From CAXTSE01 sp035554115 (lineage in GTDB: Bacteria > Actinomycetota > Actinomycetes > Actinomycetales > Microbacteriaceae), in assembly GCA_035554115.1 (NCBI GenBank), contig DATMIW010000062.1, positions 1-39,247 on the forward strand: a DNA stretch of 39,247 nucleotides, written 5' to 3'. The translations under genes and the position numbers were made by a program. Numbering within the stretch: the stretch's first letter is position 1; the number at the start of each line of letters is the position of its first letter. The notes beneath the pieces were generated by a model that worked only from the letters and a program-made list of their open reading frames with translations, was not told the DNA's origin and did not search any database. Shown one piece after another: positions 1-7,832 of the stretch.

Positions 1-1317
1 CTGTCCGGGAATCCACGAGGTCCCGGCCAACGGCACACCTGCCATGGCAGCCGACTCGACGGTGAGCGCGACGAGGTCTTCCGGTTCCAGATTGTGCAGA
101 TGCGATTTGCCACACGCCCGCGCAATGGTCTGCGCCTCAAGGGTCAGCACCCGCAGGTAGTTGGCGATGCGGCGACCGCCCTCGACCGGATCGAGACGCG
201 ACGACAGCTCCGGGTCTTGTGTCGTAATCCCGGCCGGGTCACGCCCATCCTGGAAGTCGTCATAGAAGCCGGCCGCAGAACCGAGCGCCTCATACTCTGC
301 CGAGTACTGCGGGCTGTTGTCGCCGAGCGCAATGAGCGCCGCGGTTCCGATCGCCACAGCGTCAGCACCGAGGGCTATCGCCTTCGCCACATCGGCTCCG
401 CTACGGATACCGCCGGACACGATCAGCTGCACCTTCCGGTGCACACCCATCTCCTGCAGCGCAGCAACCGCCGGCCGAATGGCGGCCAGGGTCGGGATGC
501 CGACATTCTCAATAAACACCTGTTGCGTCGCCGCCGTGCCGCCCTGCATTCCGTCGAGCACCACAACGTCGGCACCGGCTTTCACCGCAAGCGCCGTGTC
601 GTAGTAGGGCCGCGACGCCCCGACCTTTACATAGATGGGCTTGCGCCATCCGGTGATTTCGCGGATCTCTTCAATCTTGATCGCAAGGTCGTCGGGACCC
701 GTCCAGTCCGGATGCCGACTCGCCGAGCGCTGGTCGATCCCGACCGGCAGGGTGCGCATCCCGGCAACACGTTCGGTGATCTTCTGCCCGAGCAGCATGC
801 CGCCACCGCCCGGCTTGGCGCCCTGACCGAGAACGATCTCGATCGCATCCGCTTTCCGCAGGTCGTCGGGGTTCATGCCATAGCGCGAGGGCAGGTACTG
901 GTAGACGAGGTTCTTCGACTGGCCCCGCTCTTCGGGGGTCATGCCGCCATCCCCCGTCGTCGTCGAGGTGCCAGCCTCACTCGCACCGCGCCCGAGAGCC
1001 TCTTTTGCGTTGGCCGACAGGGCACCAAAGCTCATTCCGGCGATGGTGATCGGAATGTCGAGCTTTAGCGGCTCGAGAGCATTGTGCGCACCCAGCGTGA
1101 CGTCGGTGCCGCAGCGTTCGCGGTATCCCTCAAGCGGGTAGCGCGACACACTCGCACCCAGGAACAGCAGGTCATCGAAGTGCGGCAGGTGCCGCTTCGA
1201 CCCCCACCCGCGGATGTCGTAGACACCCGTCGCGGCGGCGCGCTGGATGTCGTTGATGGTCGCGCGATCGAACGTCGCCGATTCGCGCAGACCCTGGTGT
1301 GCGTAATGAGTGCTCAT
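1..1317 (-). CDS. glxD: FMN-binding glutamate synthase-like protein GlxD (3' end outside window)
   Basis: This reads as the FMN/glutamate synthase (GltB central) domain as a free-standing protein. The family carries the flavin and iron-sulfur reductive amination site of glutamate synthase, here split off from the amidotransferase and GXGXG domains encoded by the two genes just upstream. Translation from ATG at 1317 begins MSTHYAHQGLRESATFD and is open for 439 codons to base 1, so the stop lies outside the window; the last visible residues, GTSWIPGQ, look close to the normal C-terminus. Visible family segments are ITIAGMSFGALSANAKEALG, GQGAKPGGGGMLLGQKI and, near the end, a TIM-barrel flavin-site segment IVSGGIRSGADVAKAIALGA. 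An AAAGGA ribosome site sits six bases before the ATG. It follows glxC by about 100 bp that hold a dispersed repeat. In methylotrophs the same three-gene set is called mgsC, so N-methylglutamate synthase is an alternative role. Confidence 0.88.
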   Translation of the reverse strand, partial: MSTHYAHQGLRESATFDRATINDIQRAAATGVYDIRGWGSKRHLPHFDDLLFLGASVSRYPLEGYRERCGTDVTLGAHNALEPLKLDIPITIAGMSFGALSANAKEALGRGASEAGTSTTTGDGGMTPEERGQSKNLVYQYLPSRYGMNPDDLRKADAIEIVLGQGAKPGGGGMLLGQKITERVAGMRTLPVGIDQRSASRHPDWTGPDDLAIKIEEIREITGWRKPIYVKVGASRPYYDTALAVKAGADVVVLDGMQGGTAATQQVFIENVGIPTLAAIRPAVAALQEMGVHRKVQLIVSGGIRSGADVAKAIALGADAVAIGTAALIALGDNSPQYSAEYEALGSAAGFYDDFQDGRDPAGITTQDPELSSRLDPVEGGRRIANYLRVLTLEAQTIARACGKSHLHNLEPEDLVALTVESAAMAGVPLAGTSWIPGQ

Positions 1318-1384
1318 GGCGTGTCCTTTGGGATCAAGTGTGGGGTGGTGGGGTGAGCGGGGTGAGGGGGGCGAGCGCCGGGTG

Positions 1385-1420
1385 GGTTTCGATACGCGGC
1401 TTGCCGCTACTCAACCGGCC
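1385..1420. repeat. Dispersed repeat copy (TTTCGATACG type) between glxC and glxD
   Basis: This copy reads GGTTTCGATACGC, then a short GGC-TTGCC-GC hairpin, then TACTCAACCGG. It is a divergent member of the dispersed family whose core is GGTCTCGACAAGCTCGACC. It touches the glxC stop codon and lies in the glxC-glxD gap, after a G-rich run (about 1338-1380). Confidence 0.6.
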
Positions 1421-2145
1421 TAGTACGCGCCCGCGTTGTCGACTTTGAAGTGGTACAGCGTGCGTGCCGAGCCGTAGCGACGGAAGTCCGCAGGGTTGTC
1501 GTCACGTCCGGCCGCCGTGAGCAGCTCGGCCAACTCGGCCAGGTGCTCTTCGCGGACCGGCTTCTCGATGCAGTCCGCCCCGAGGGATTCGACTGTGCCT
1601 TTGACGTAGATGCGCGTCTCATAGATCGAGTCCCCGAGCGCCGCGCCCGCGTCTCCGCAGACAACGAGCCGACCGGCTTGCGCCATGAACGCCGACGCGT
1701 GACCGATGTTGCCGCCGACGACGATATCGACGCCTTTCATCGAGATGCCGCACCGTGCACCGGTGTTGCCATCGATGATGACGAGACCGCCGTGACCGGT
1801 TGCCCCGGCAGCCTGCGAGGCATCGCCGGTGACGTGGACCGTGCCCGACATGATGTTCTCGGCGAGGCCTTGCCCAGCGCTGCCGTTGACGAGCACAGTG
1901 CCGCGCTGGTGCATTCCAGCGAAGTAGTAGCCGACATTGCCATTCACGGTGACATCGATTTCACGGTCGATGCCGACGGCGATGTTGTGCTGACCCTGCG
2001 GGCTGTCGATTACCCAGCTCGTGCCGTCGACAGCGTCGTGTAGCTGCTGGTTGAGTTCCCGGACGGTGCTGGTCGCCAGGTCGACGCGGGTCGGCGTGGC
2101 AGTGGATGGAGCGGCAGGGGTCGTGAGGGTGTCACTGGCAGACAT
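1420..2145 (-). CDS. glxC: GXGXG-motif glutamate synthase-like subunit GlxC
   Basis: A 241-residue protein corresponding to the C-terminal beta-helix (GXGXG) domain of large glutamate synthases. In that family it is a structural spacer linking the amidotransferase and FMN domains. The right-handed helix repeat is visible as spaced Gly-rich turns: VNGNVGYYFAGMHQRGTVLV, GSAGQGLAENIMSGTVHVTG, GATGHGGLVIIDGNTGARCG and GDAGAALGDSIYETRIYVKG. The first 40 or so residues are Ser/Thr/Pro/Ala-rich and probably disordered. The ATG at 2143-2145 shares one base with the glxB stop (TGATG), so translation is probably coupled. The neighbours glxB and glxD supply the other two domains, giving a three-polypeptide enzyme. 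Called mgsB when part of the N-methylglutamate pathway. Confidence 0.9.
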   Translation of the reverse strand: MSASDTLTTPAAPSTATPTRVDLATSTVRELNQQLHDAVDGTSWVIDSPQGQHNIAVGIDREIDVTVNGNVGYYFAGMHQRGTVLVNGSAGQGLAENIMSGTVHVTGDASQAAGATGHGGLVIIDGNTGARCGISMKGVDIVVGGNIGHASAFMAQAGRLVVCGDAGAALGDSIYETRIYVKGTVESLGADCIEKPVREEHLAELAELLTAAGRDDNPADFRRYGSARTLYHFKVDNAGAY

Positions 2146-3164
2146 CAGGCACTCACCTTCGTGGTGTCGGTCGCGGCGGCAAGGTCGGTCACGTCGTCAG
2201 TGCCGAAGTCCGTCGTGAAGTCGGGATGTGATCCGGCCGGTGCATCCGTCGTCAGACCACCGTCGATGTCCCAGGTGTACACAACACCCGGAGCCGGTTC
2301 GAAGATGCGTGCATTCTCGATCCCCGGCAGCCCGGCAAGCGCACGATATTCCGACGCCATGGCAACCCAGCCGTCGGTTTCGGCGATGATCGCCGGCTTG
2401 CACGCGATGGGGTCGCGCACGACCGCCATCTTGGTGGGAGTTGTCACGACGAGCGTGTAGAAGCCGTCGAACACCTCGCCCAGACGCTCGAGCGCGGTTG
2501 TCAGCTCGTCGCCTTTCGTCAGCCGCCATGCGATGTAGCGCGCGGCCACCTCGGAGTCGTTCTCGCTGTCGAAGTGCACGCCTTCGGCCCGCAACTGACG
2601 GCGGATCGTGGCGTGGTTGCTGAACGACCCGTTGTGCACGAGGCACAGGTCGTCGGCGACCGTGAAGGGGTGCGATCCGGATGCCGTGACAGCCGACTCG
2701 GTCGCCATGCGGGTGTGCGACAAGCCCTGCGATCCCGTCGAGCCGAGCAGGTGGTAGGTGTCGGCAAGCGTGAGCGGGTGCCCGGTGCCCTTGAGCACGG
2801 CAACGTGCTGTCCGCGGCCGGCGATCTGCGCATCCGGTACCACGGTTTCGATCGCCGCTTCGAGCTCCGCGGTCGAAACGCGGGCGTTGATCAGCGTGGT
2901 CTCACCGAAATCGGTGACCGTCACATCCGCGTCCATCGGCAGAGCGGCCTGCAGTGCGCTCGTAAGCTCGTCGATGGGCAGCCCCACATCGAGCACGGTG
3001 ACCGTCGAGGTACCCGTCGGCGTGAGCGCACCGTCGTCGTAGAGCGCCATACCTGCCGAGTCGAGCCCGCGGTCGACGATTTCGCACAGCATCCCGTGCA
3101 TAAGCGTGCCCAATTGGCCGCGCAGGGCCGGGTCTCGAAGCTGCAGTGCAGCGATTCCGCACAT
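2145..3164 (-). CDS. glxB: Class II glutamine amidotransferase GlxB
   Basis: A 339-residue N-terminal nucleophile glutaminase. It starts MCGIAALQ, so removal of Met exposes the catalytic Cys typical of class II amidotransferases. Other family segments are the GSQGLSHTRMATES region, LVHNGSFSNHATIRR and the acidic FDSENDSEVAARYI stretch. It probably releases ammonia from glutamine for the FMN subunit GlxD, with GlxC as the third domain. An AAAGGA ribosome site precedes the ATG, in the same context as that of glxD (AAAGGACACNCCATG). It lies 85 bp downstream of glnT, with no obvious terminator in the gap. The homologue in methylotrophs is mgsA. Sequence alone does not separate a glutamate synthase-like role from an N-methylglutamate synthase role. 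Confidence 0.9.
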   Translation of the reverse strand: MCGIAALQLRDPALRGQLGTLMHGMLCEIVDRGLDSAGMALYDDGALTPTGTSTVTVLDVGLPIDELTSALQAALPMDADVTVTDFGETTLINARVSTAELEAAIETVVPDAQIAGRGQHVAVLKGTGHPLTLADTYHLLGSTGSQGLSHTRMATESAVTASGSHPFTVADDLCLVHNGSFSNHATIRRQLRAEGVHFDSENDSEVAARYIAWRLTKGDELTTALERLGEVFDGFYTLVVTTPTKMAVVRDPIACKPAIIAETDGWVAMASEYRALAGLPGIENARIFEPAPGVVYTWDIDGGLTTDAPAGSHPDFTTDFGTDDVTDLAAATDTTKVSA

Positions 3165-3249
3165 GGTGTGTCCTTTCGTATGCGGTGAGCAGGTCGCTCG
3201 GGATTCAGGGTGTGGTTCGGGGTGTCGGTTTCGGGGTGTCGGTTCCGGC

Positions 3250-4626
3250 TCAGTACGCCGTGAGGTAGTTGTGGACTTCCCAGTCGGTAACGGTGTTGTG
3301 CCAGCTGAGGAACTCCTCCTCTTTCGCCTGGGCGAAGTATTCGGCGACCGGGTGGTCGGTACCGAATGCCTCGATCAGGGCGGAGTCGCCGCGCAAAGCC
3401 TCGACAGCGTGCAGCAGAGTCAGCGGCAGCGGAACCGAGTGTTCGCGCGACTCGCCCGGACCGCACGGGTCACCGGGATCCGTCGACGCGTCGATGCCCG
3501 CAATTCCAGCCGAGAGCGTCGCCGCGATCGCCAGGTAGGGGTTCGCCGCACCGTCACCGGCGCGCAGCTCGATGCGCTTGCCGTCGGGGACGCGGATGAA
3601 GTGGGTGCGGTCGTTGCCGCCATAGGTCGCCTTCTTGGGCGCCCAGGTCGCTCCGGATGCGCTGGTCGCCGCCCCGCGACGCTTATAGGAGTTGACCGAC
3701 GGGGCCAGGAAGAGCTGCAGTCCGGACGCGTGCTCGAGAATTCCGCCGATGAAGGAGTAGGCGAGGTCGGACAATCCGAGACCGCGCGCATCCGACCCGT
3801 CGGAGGCCTCGGGAAACAGCGGCTTGTCGTCGTCGTCCCAGAGGGAGAGGTGGAAGTGCAGGCCGTTGCCCGAGCGATCCGCGAAGGGTTTCGGCATGAA
3901 CGTCGCGGTCATTCCGCGCTGCTCGGCGAGCACGCTGATCAGGTAGCGCAGGGTGACGACCCGGTCGGCGGTGACGAGGGCCTCGTCGTAGGTGAAGTTC
4001 TGCTCGAACTGGCCGGCGGCATCTTCGTGGTCGTTGGCGTAGTTGCCCCAGCCGAGAGTGTTCATGGCATCGCTGACCGCGGCGAGGTGGTCGTACATGC
4101 GGGTGACGCCGCGGGCGTCGTAGCAGGCACGGGCTCCGGTGTCGCGGGTGTCGGCCGTCGAGATTTTGCCGTCTTCGGCGGAGTCGACGAGGAAGTACTC
4201 GACCTCTGCACCGACTTTGCTGCTGAGGCCGCGCTCGGCCAGCTTCGCAATGGCACGCTTCAGGATCACGCGCGGCGCGTACGCCCACGGCTCGCCATCG
4301 ACGTAGGGGTCGCAGTGCACGATCGCGAGGCCCTCTTTGACGAAGGGGATCGGGGCGTAGGAGCTGAGGTCGGGGACGGCGATGAGGTCGGAATCCTGCG
4401 GTTTCTGACCGATAATTCCGGCCGCGAAGCCCGCGAAGCCGAGCTCGCCTGCTTCGAGCTGGTCGACTGCGTCGATCGGCACGAGCTTGGCGCAGGGTTT
4501 GCCGTTCATATCCACGAACACGGCCAGGATGAAGCGCACGCCATCGGAAATGGCGCGGTCACGGAGCGACATGGTTTCGGTCATGGGAGCGCTATCTAGG
4601 GGGCTTTCGGCAACAGATGTCATCAC
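3250..4626 (-). CDS. glnT: Type III glutamine synthetase / gamma-glutamylmethylamide synthetase-like
   Basis: A 458-residue member of the glutamine synthetase superfamily, which makes gamma-glutamyl amides from glutamate, ATP and an amine or ammonia. The N-terminal beta-grasp domain includes FVDMNGKPCAKLVP. The catalytic domain shows VGAEVEYFLVD (metal-binding glutamates), NDHEDAAGQFEQNF, MPKPFADRSGNGLHFHLSLW (ATP and metal site) and IELRAGDGAANPYLAIAAT. The GTG at 4626 is followed at once by an ATG at 4623; another ATG (MTETMSLRDR) lies 14 codons in and could be the true start. It heads the operon with glxBCD. This arrangement occurs in rhizobia and actinobacteria as glnT-glxBCD and in methylotrophs as gmaS-mgsABC, so the substrate could be ammonia or methylamine. 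A nested palindrome upstream (4644-4692) is a likely control site. Confidence 0.88.
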   Translation of the reverse strand: MMTSVAESPLDSAPMTETMSLRDRAISDGVRFILAVFVDMNGKPCAKLVPIDAVDQLEAGELGFAGFAAGIIGQKPQDSDLIAVPDLSSYAPIPFVKEGLAIVHCDPYVDGEPWAYAPRVILKRAIAKLAERGLSSKVGAEVEYFLVDSAEDGKISTADTRDTGARACYDARGVTRMYDHLAAVSDAMNTLGWGNYANDHEDAAGQFEQNFTYDEALVTADRVVTLRYLISVLAEQRGMTATFMPKPFADRSGNGLHFHLSLWDDDDKPLFPEASDGSDARGLGLSDLAYSFIGGILEHASGLQLFLAPSVNSYKRRGAATSASGATWAPKKATYGGNDRTHFIRVPDGKRIELRAGDGAANPYLAIAATLSAGIAGIDASTDPGDPCGPGESREHSVPLPLTLLHAVEALRGDSALIEAFGTDHPVAEYFAQAKEEEFLSWHNTVTDWEVHNYLTAY

Positions 4627-4643
4627 GGGATCTCTCAGTCGAA

Positions 4644-4692
4644 GGTTACCATCAAGTTCACTGTTAGTGAATCGAGTTGATTGACAGTAACC
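4644..4692. promoter_or_regulatory. Nested palindromic operator candidate upstream of glnT
   Basis: The centre is TTCACT-GTT-AGTGAA (4657-4671), a perfect inverted repeat with 6-base arms. Outside it lie ATCAA (4651-4655) and TTGAT (4677-4681), then GGTTAC (4644-4649) and GTAACC (4687-4692), all nearly centred on the same point. It starts 17 bases before the glnT start. Such a dyad is typical of a dimeric repressor site, but the regulator is not identifiable from sequence; it does not clearly fit a GlnR or AmtR box. Confidence 0.55.
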
Positions 4693-4823
4693 GCAAAAGA
4701 ATTCGAGAAATGACCTCGCACGTTACGTTCATGTAAACGACGTGAGAGGTTGAGGGCGTGCGGCGACGCGGCGAGGCGCCGGTCACGGCAGCACCCGCGG
4801 TGCCGAACGGCGTCGCGGAACGG

Positions 4824-5828
4824 TCAGGAGTTCGATTCGGGGGCGGCTTTGAGGAGTTTCAGCCGGCTTGCCATTCGGAAGGCGTCGGGCCGTGTGGATG
4901 CGTCCGCGAGGAAGTTGGGAAGATCCGACGTCGATGTGAAGTGCGCGGAAACGTCGGCGTCGACCAGCACGTCGATGAGGTTGATGAAGCGCTGCTGAGC
5001 CTCGGCGTCGACTACTCCGAACGAAGGAACGTCGGTGATGACCCATCGGGGAAAGGCCTGCGCCCAGTGAAGGTACTCGACCGTCGACGTTGTCGCAGAG
5101 CACAGCTGGTCAAAGCTGGCGACGATCTCGCCGTCGTGCGCCGAGGTCACAGTGAACGCCCGATCCCTGACGGTGATGGTCTGATCACCGGACGTGGTGG
5201 GACGGGACGGCGCGATCGTCCAGGTGCCGGCGGCGAAACCCCGCTCATGATCTTCACGGACAGTGCGATAGTCGACGGGGCCGGCTAGGCGCCACACATC
5301 CATGTTCGCGGTGATGAGCGCGATGCCAGGCTCGAAGATGTGGTGCCAGATCGGGTTCGGCAAGAGATCACTCGGAGCGTAGTTCGAGGTCGCGAGGACG
5401 GTGAGGCCGCGCTGAAACACATGATCGAGCAGGCGGGTGAGAAGACGTGCGTCTCCGGAGTCGTGGACGTGCAGCTCGTCGAAAAAGAGCAGGCGGCTGT
5501 TCCGGGTGATGTCGTCGATCGCGCGTTCGACAGCGTCCTTCTCATTTCGGCGGTCGTGGATGCTGCGGTGCAGTTCGTCGAAGAAGCCGTGGACATGCAC
5601 GCGGGTCTTCTGAACCAGCGGGAGTTCTGAATAGAAGGCGTCAGCGAGCCAGGACTTGCCTCGTCCGGCTTCGCCGTGGATGTAGAGGCCGCGCGGCGAC
5701 GAACGCCCTAAGAAGTTGCTGCCGAGCTCTGCGCCGAGAATGCCCAGCCGGTCGAGTAACGCGCGCTGCGCGGCATCGAGGGCGAAGCCATCGCGGGCGG
5801 CCGCGCCCGCGACACCCTCGACCAGCAC
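4824..5828 (-). CDS. zapE: AFG1/ZapE-family ATPase
   Basis: A 334-residue P-loop ATPase of the AFG1/ZapE family, which in Escherichia coli acts at the division site and in mitochondria in protein quality control. The Walker A motif GEAGRGKS lies near residue 53, and LLFFDELHVHDSGDARLL is the Walker B region with the family's HV-D arrangement. VLATSNYAPSDLLPNPIWHH is the sensor 1 segment. The length fits the family. The GTG start follows the gatA stop by 12 bases, so it is probably transcribed with gatC-gatA, in the slot where many actinobacteria have gatB. The 197 bp downstream hold the glnT control region. Confidence 0.88.
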   Translation of the reverse strand: MLVEGVAGAAARDGFALDAAQRALLDRLGILGAELGSNFLGRSSPRGLYIHGEAGRGKSWLADAFYSELPLVQKTRVHVHGFFDELHRSIHDRRNEKDAVERAIDDITRNSRLLFFDELHVHDSGDARLLTRLLDHVFQRGLTVLATSNYAPSDLLPNPIWHHIFEPGIALITANMDVWRLAGPVDYRTVREDHERGFAAGTWTIAPSRPTTSGDQTITVRDRAFTVTSAHDGEIVASFDQLCSATTSTVEYLHWAQAFPRWVITDVPSFGVVDAEAQQRFINLIDVLVDADVSAHFTSTSDLPNFLADASTRPDAFRMASRLKLLKAAPESNS

Positions 5829-5840
5829 GCTAGCTCGCGA

Positions 5841-7397
5841 CTAAACCAGCACCGGTGCCTGCGAGAGCAGCGGCCCGCCCCACTGCGCCACGAGCAGTTG
5901 CTCGAGCGCGGCACCGACGGTGTACAAGCGGGCATCCTCGCGGGCCGGAGCCATGAACTGAATCCCGACCGGCAGCCCATCCTCCGGCGCGAGGCCCGCG
6001 GGCAGCGAGATGCCCGGCACCCCGGCGAGGTTGGCGGGGATTGTGGTCAGGTCGTTCAGATACATGGCGAGCGGGTCATCCAGCTTCTCACCCAGCTTGA
6101 AGGCCGTCGTCGGCGCTGTCGGAGTCGCGAGCACATCCACCTGGTCGAAGGCGGCCGCGAAGTCGCGCTGGATGAGCGTGCGCACCTTTTGTGCGCTGCC
6201 GTAATAGGCGTCGTAGTAGCCAGCCGACAGCGCGTAGGTCCCCAAGATGACACGACGCTTGACCTCGTCGCCGAAGCCCGCCTCGCGAGTCGCTGACATG
6301 ACGTCTTCGACGGTTCCGCCACCGGGAGGCGTGACGCGCATCCCGAACCGCACAGAGTCGAATTTCGCCAGATTGCTCGACGCCTCGGCCGGAAGGATCA
6401 AATAGTAGGCCGAAATGGCGTACTCGAAACTCGGGGCGCTCACCTCGACGAGTTCGGCGCCCTGCGCTTCGAGCAGCGCGAGCGACTCGTGGAAGCGCTG
6501 CAGCACGCCCGCCTGGAAACCCTGCGCCTCGGCGGACATTTCGCGGAGCACGCCGATGCGCAAGCCACGCACGGATCCCTCGCGCTGACCGGCACGCGCC
6601 GCCTCGGCGAACGACGGCCACGCCTCGGGGATGCTCGTCGAGTCACGCGGGTCGTGCCCGCCGATCACATCGTGCAACAGACCCGCATCGAGCACACTGC
6701 GCGTCACGGGCCCGACCTGGTCGAGCGAGGACGCGAGCGCGATGGCACCGTAGCGCGAGACTCCGCCGTATGTGGGCTTCATGCCAACGGAACCGGTGAC
6801 CGCGGCCGGCTGACGGATGCTGCCGCCGGTGTCGCTGCCCAGCGCGAGAGGCGCTTCGAAGGCGGCCACCGCGGCGGCCGAACCACCCCCCGAACCTCCG
6901 GGGATGCGCGTCAGATCCCATGGGTTGTGCGTGTTGCCGTAGGCCGAATGCTCGGTCGACGAACCCATGGCGAACTCGTCCATATTCGTTTTACCGAGCG
7001 CCACCAGACCCGCGGCGCGCAGTTTCGCCACAACGGTGGCGTCATAGGGCGGAACCCAGCCTTCGAGAATCTTCGATCCGGCCGTCGACGGCATGTCGAT
7101 CGTGCAGAGTACGTCTTTGATTGCGACGGGCACCCCCGCGAGGGCGGGCAGTGTCTCCCCGGCGGCGCGACGCGCATCGATGGCGGCTGCCGCATCCAGA
7201 GCTTCGGCGTTCACGTGCAGGAAGGCGTGGATGTCGCCCTCGACCGCCGCGATTCGGTCCAGGTGCGCCTGCGTCGCCTCCACACTCGAGACCGCGCCCG
7301 AGGACAGCAGTTCGGCGAGCGCCGAGGCATCGATCCGGGTGAGGTCCCCGTTGCTCGAGGCGCCACCGTTGGTCGAGCTTGTCGAGACCCCGCTCAC
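5841..7397 (-). CDS. gatA: Asp-tRNA(Asn)/Glu-tRNA(Gln) amidotransferase subunit A
   Basis: A 518-residue amidase-signature enzyme, the glutaminase subunit of the GatCAB complex that converts misacylated Glu-tRNA(Gln) or Asp-tRNA(Asn). The catalytic Lys lies in GVPVAIKDVLC, and the amidase signature runs through RIPGGSGGGSAAAVAAF and ALGSDTGGSIRQPAA with the Ser-cis-Ser-Lys triad residues. The start is GTG, overlapping the gatC stop by four bases. The first 17 residues, MSGVSTSSTNGGASSNG, are not typical of GatA, which normally begins close to the DLTRIDASALAELL segment; they are encoded by a dispersed repeat (7371-7390). GatB, the tRNA-binding partner, is not adjacent. Confidence 0.96.
   Translation of the reverse strand: MSGVSTSSTNGGASSNGDLTRIDASALAELLSSGAVSSVEATQAHLDRIAAVEGDIHAFLHVNAEALDAAAAIDARRAAGETLPALAGVPVAIKDVLCTIDMPSTAGSKILEGWVPPYDATVVAKLRAAGLVALGKTNMDEFAMGSSTEHSAYGNTHNPWDLTRIPGGSGGGSAAAVAAFEAPLALGSDTGGSIRQPAAVTGSVGMKPTYGGVSRYGAIALASSLDQVGPVTRSVLDAGLLHDVIGGHDPRDSTSIPEAWPSFAEAARAGQREGSVRGLRIGVLREMSAEAQGFQAGVLQRFHESLALLEAQGAELVEVSAPSFEYAISAYYLILPAEASSNLAKFDSVRFGMRVTPPGGGTVEDVMSATREAGFGDEVKRRVILGTYALSAGYYDAYYGSAQKVRTLIQRDFAAAFDQVDVLATPTAPTTAFKLGEKLDDPLAMYLNDLTTIPANLAGVPGISLPAGLAPEDGLPVGIQFMAPAREDARLYTVGAALEQLLVAQWGGPLLSQAPVLV
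7371..7390. repeat. Dispersed repeat copy inside the gatA 5' end
   Basis: GGTCGAGCTTGTCGAGACCC, a near-exact copy of the family core in inverse orientation. It is translated in gatA as GVSTSST, adding residues at the N-terminus. Confidence 0.75.
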
Positions 7398-7693
7398 TGC
7401 TCTTCCCCCAGAATCGACGACACCTTGAAGTGGTTGCCGGCACGCTCGGGCGCCCCGGCGAGTGCCTGCTCGGGGGTCAGCGTCACACCCACCACATCGG
7501 GTCGCGTCACAGTGCCGAGCGGAATGGGGTGGCTGGTCGCCGGGACATCGGGCGTCGCCACCTCGGTCACCTTCGCCACCGAGTCGACGATGTGACCCAG
7601 TTCCCCGGTCAGCTTCGCGATCTCATCTTCTGTGAGGGCGATGCGGGCGAGAGTCGCCAGATGCGACACCACCTCGGGCGTGATCTCAGACAT
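7394..7693 (-). CDS. gatC: Asp-tRNA(Asn)/Glu-tRNA(Gln) amidotransferase subunit C
   Basis: A 99-residue GatC, the small subunit that wraps around GatA and stabilises the GatA-GatB complex. It starts MSEITPEVVSHLATLARIAL and contains the family helix LTGELGHIVDSVAKVTEV. A longer frame reaches 7894, but the added 67 residues are low-complexity Arg/Ser-rich sequence with no family match, so the ATG at 7693 is preferred. The last codons overlap the GTG start of gatA, consistent with coupled translation. Confidence 0.95.
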   Translation of the reverse strand: MSEITPEVVSHLATLARIALTEDEIAKLTGELGHIVDSVAKVTEVATPDVPATSHPIPLGTVTRPDVVGVTLTPEQALAGAPERAGNHFKVSSILGEEQ

Positions 7694-7832
7694 GCAACTC
7701 CGGCGTGCGCTTAGAAACAAAGACAGGGGGATGCCGCCCAGTCTATTCGCGGACCCCGCCCGGCCCGTCCGGCCCGTCCGGCCCGGCCTGACCCGACTCA
7801 GCTCTGCGCCGCGCTGAACTGCGCTGCGGCGC

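Noticed and set aside
3106..4599. A 497-residue open frame on the plus strand opposite glnT and the glxB start
   Set aside because: It lacks a family match and overlaps two well-supported genes in the antisense direction.
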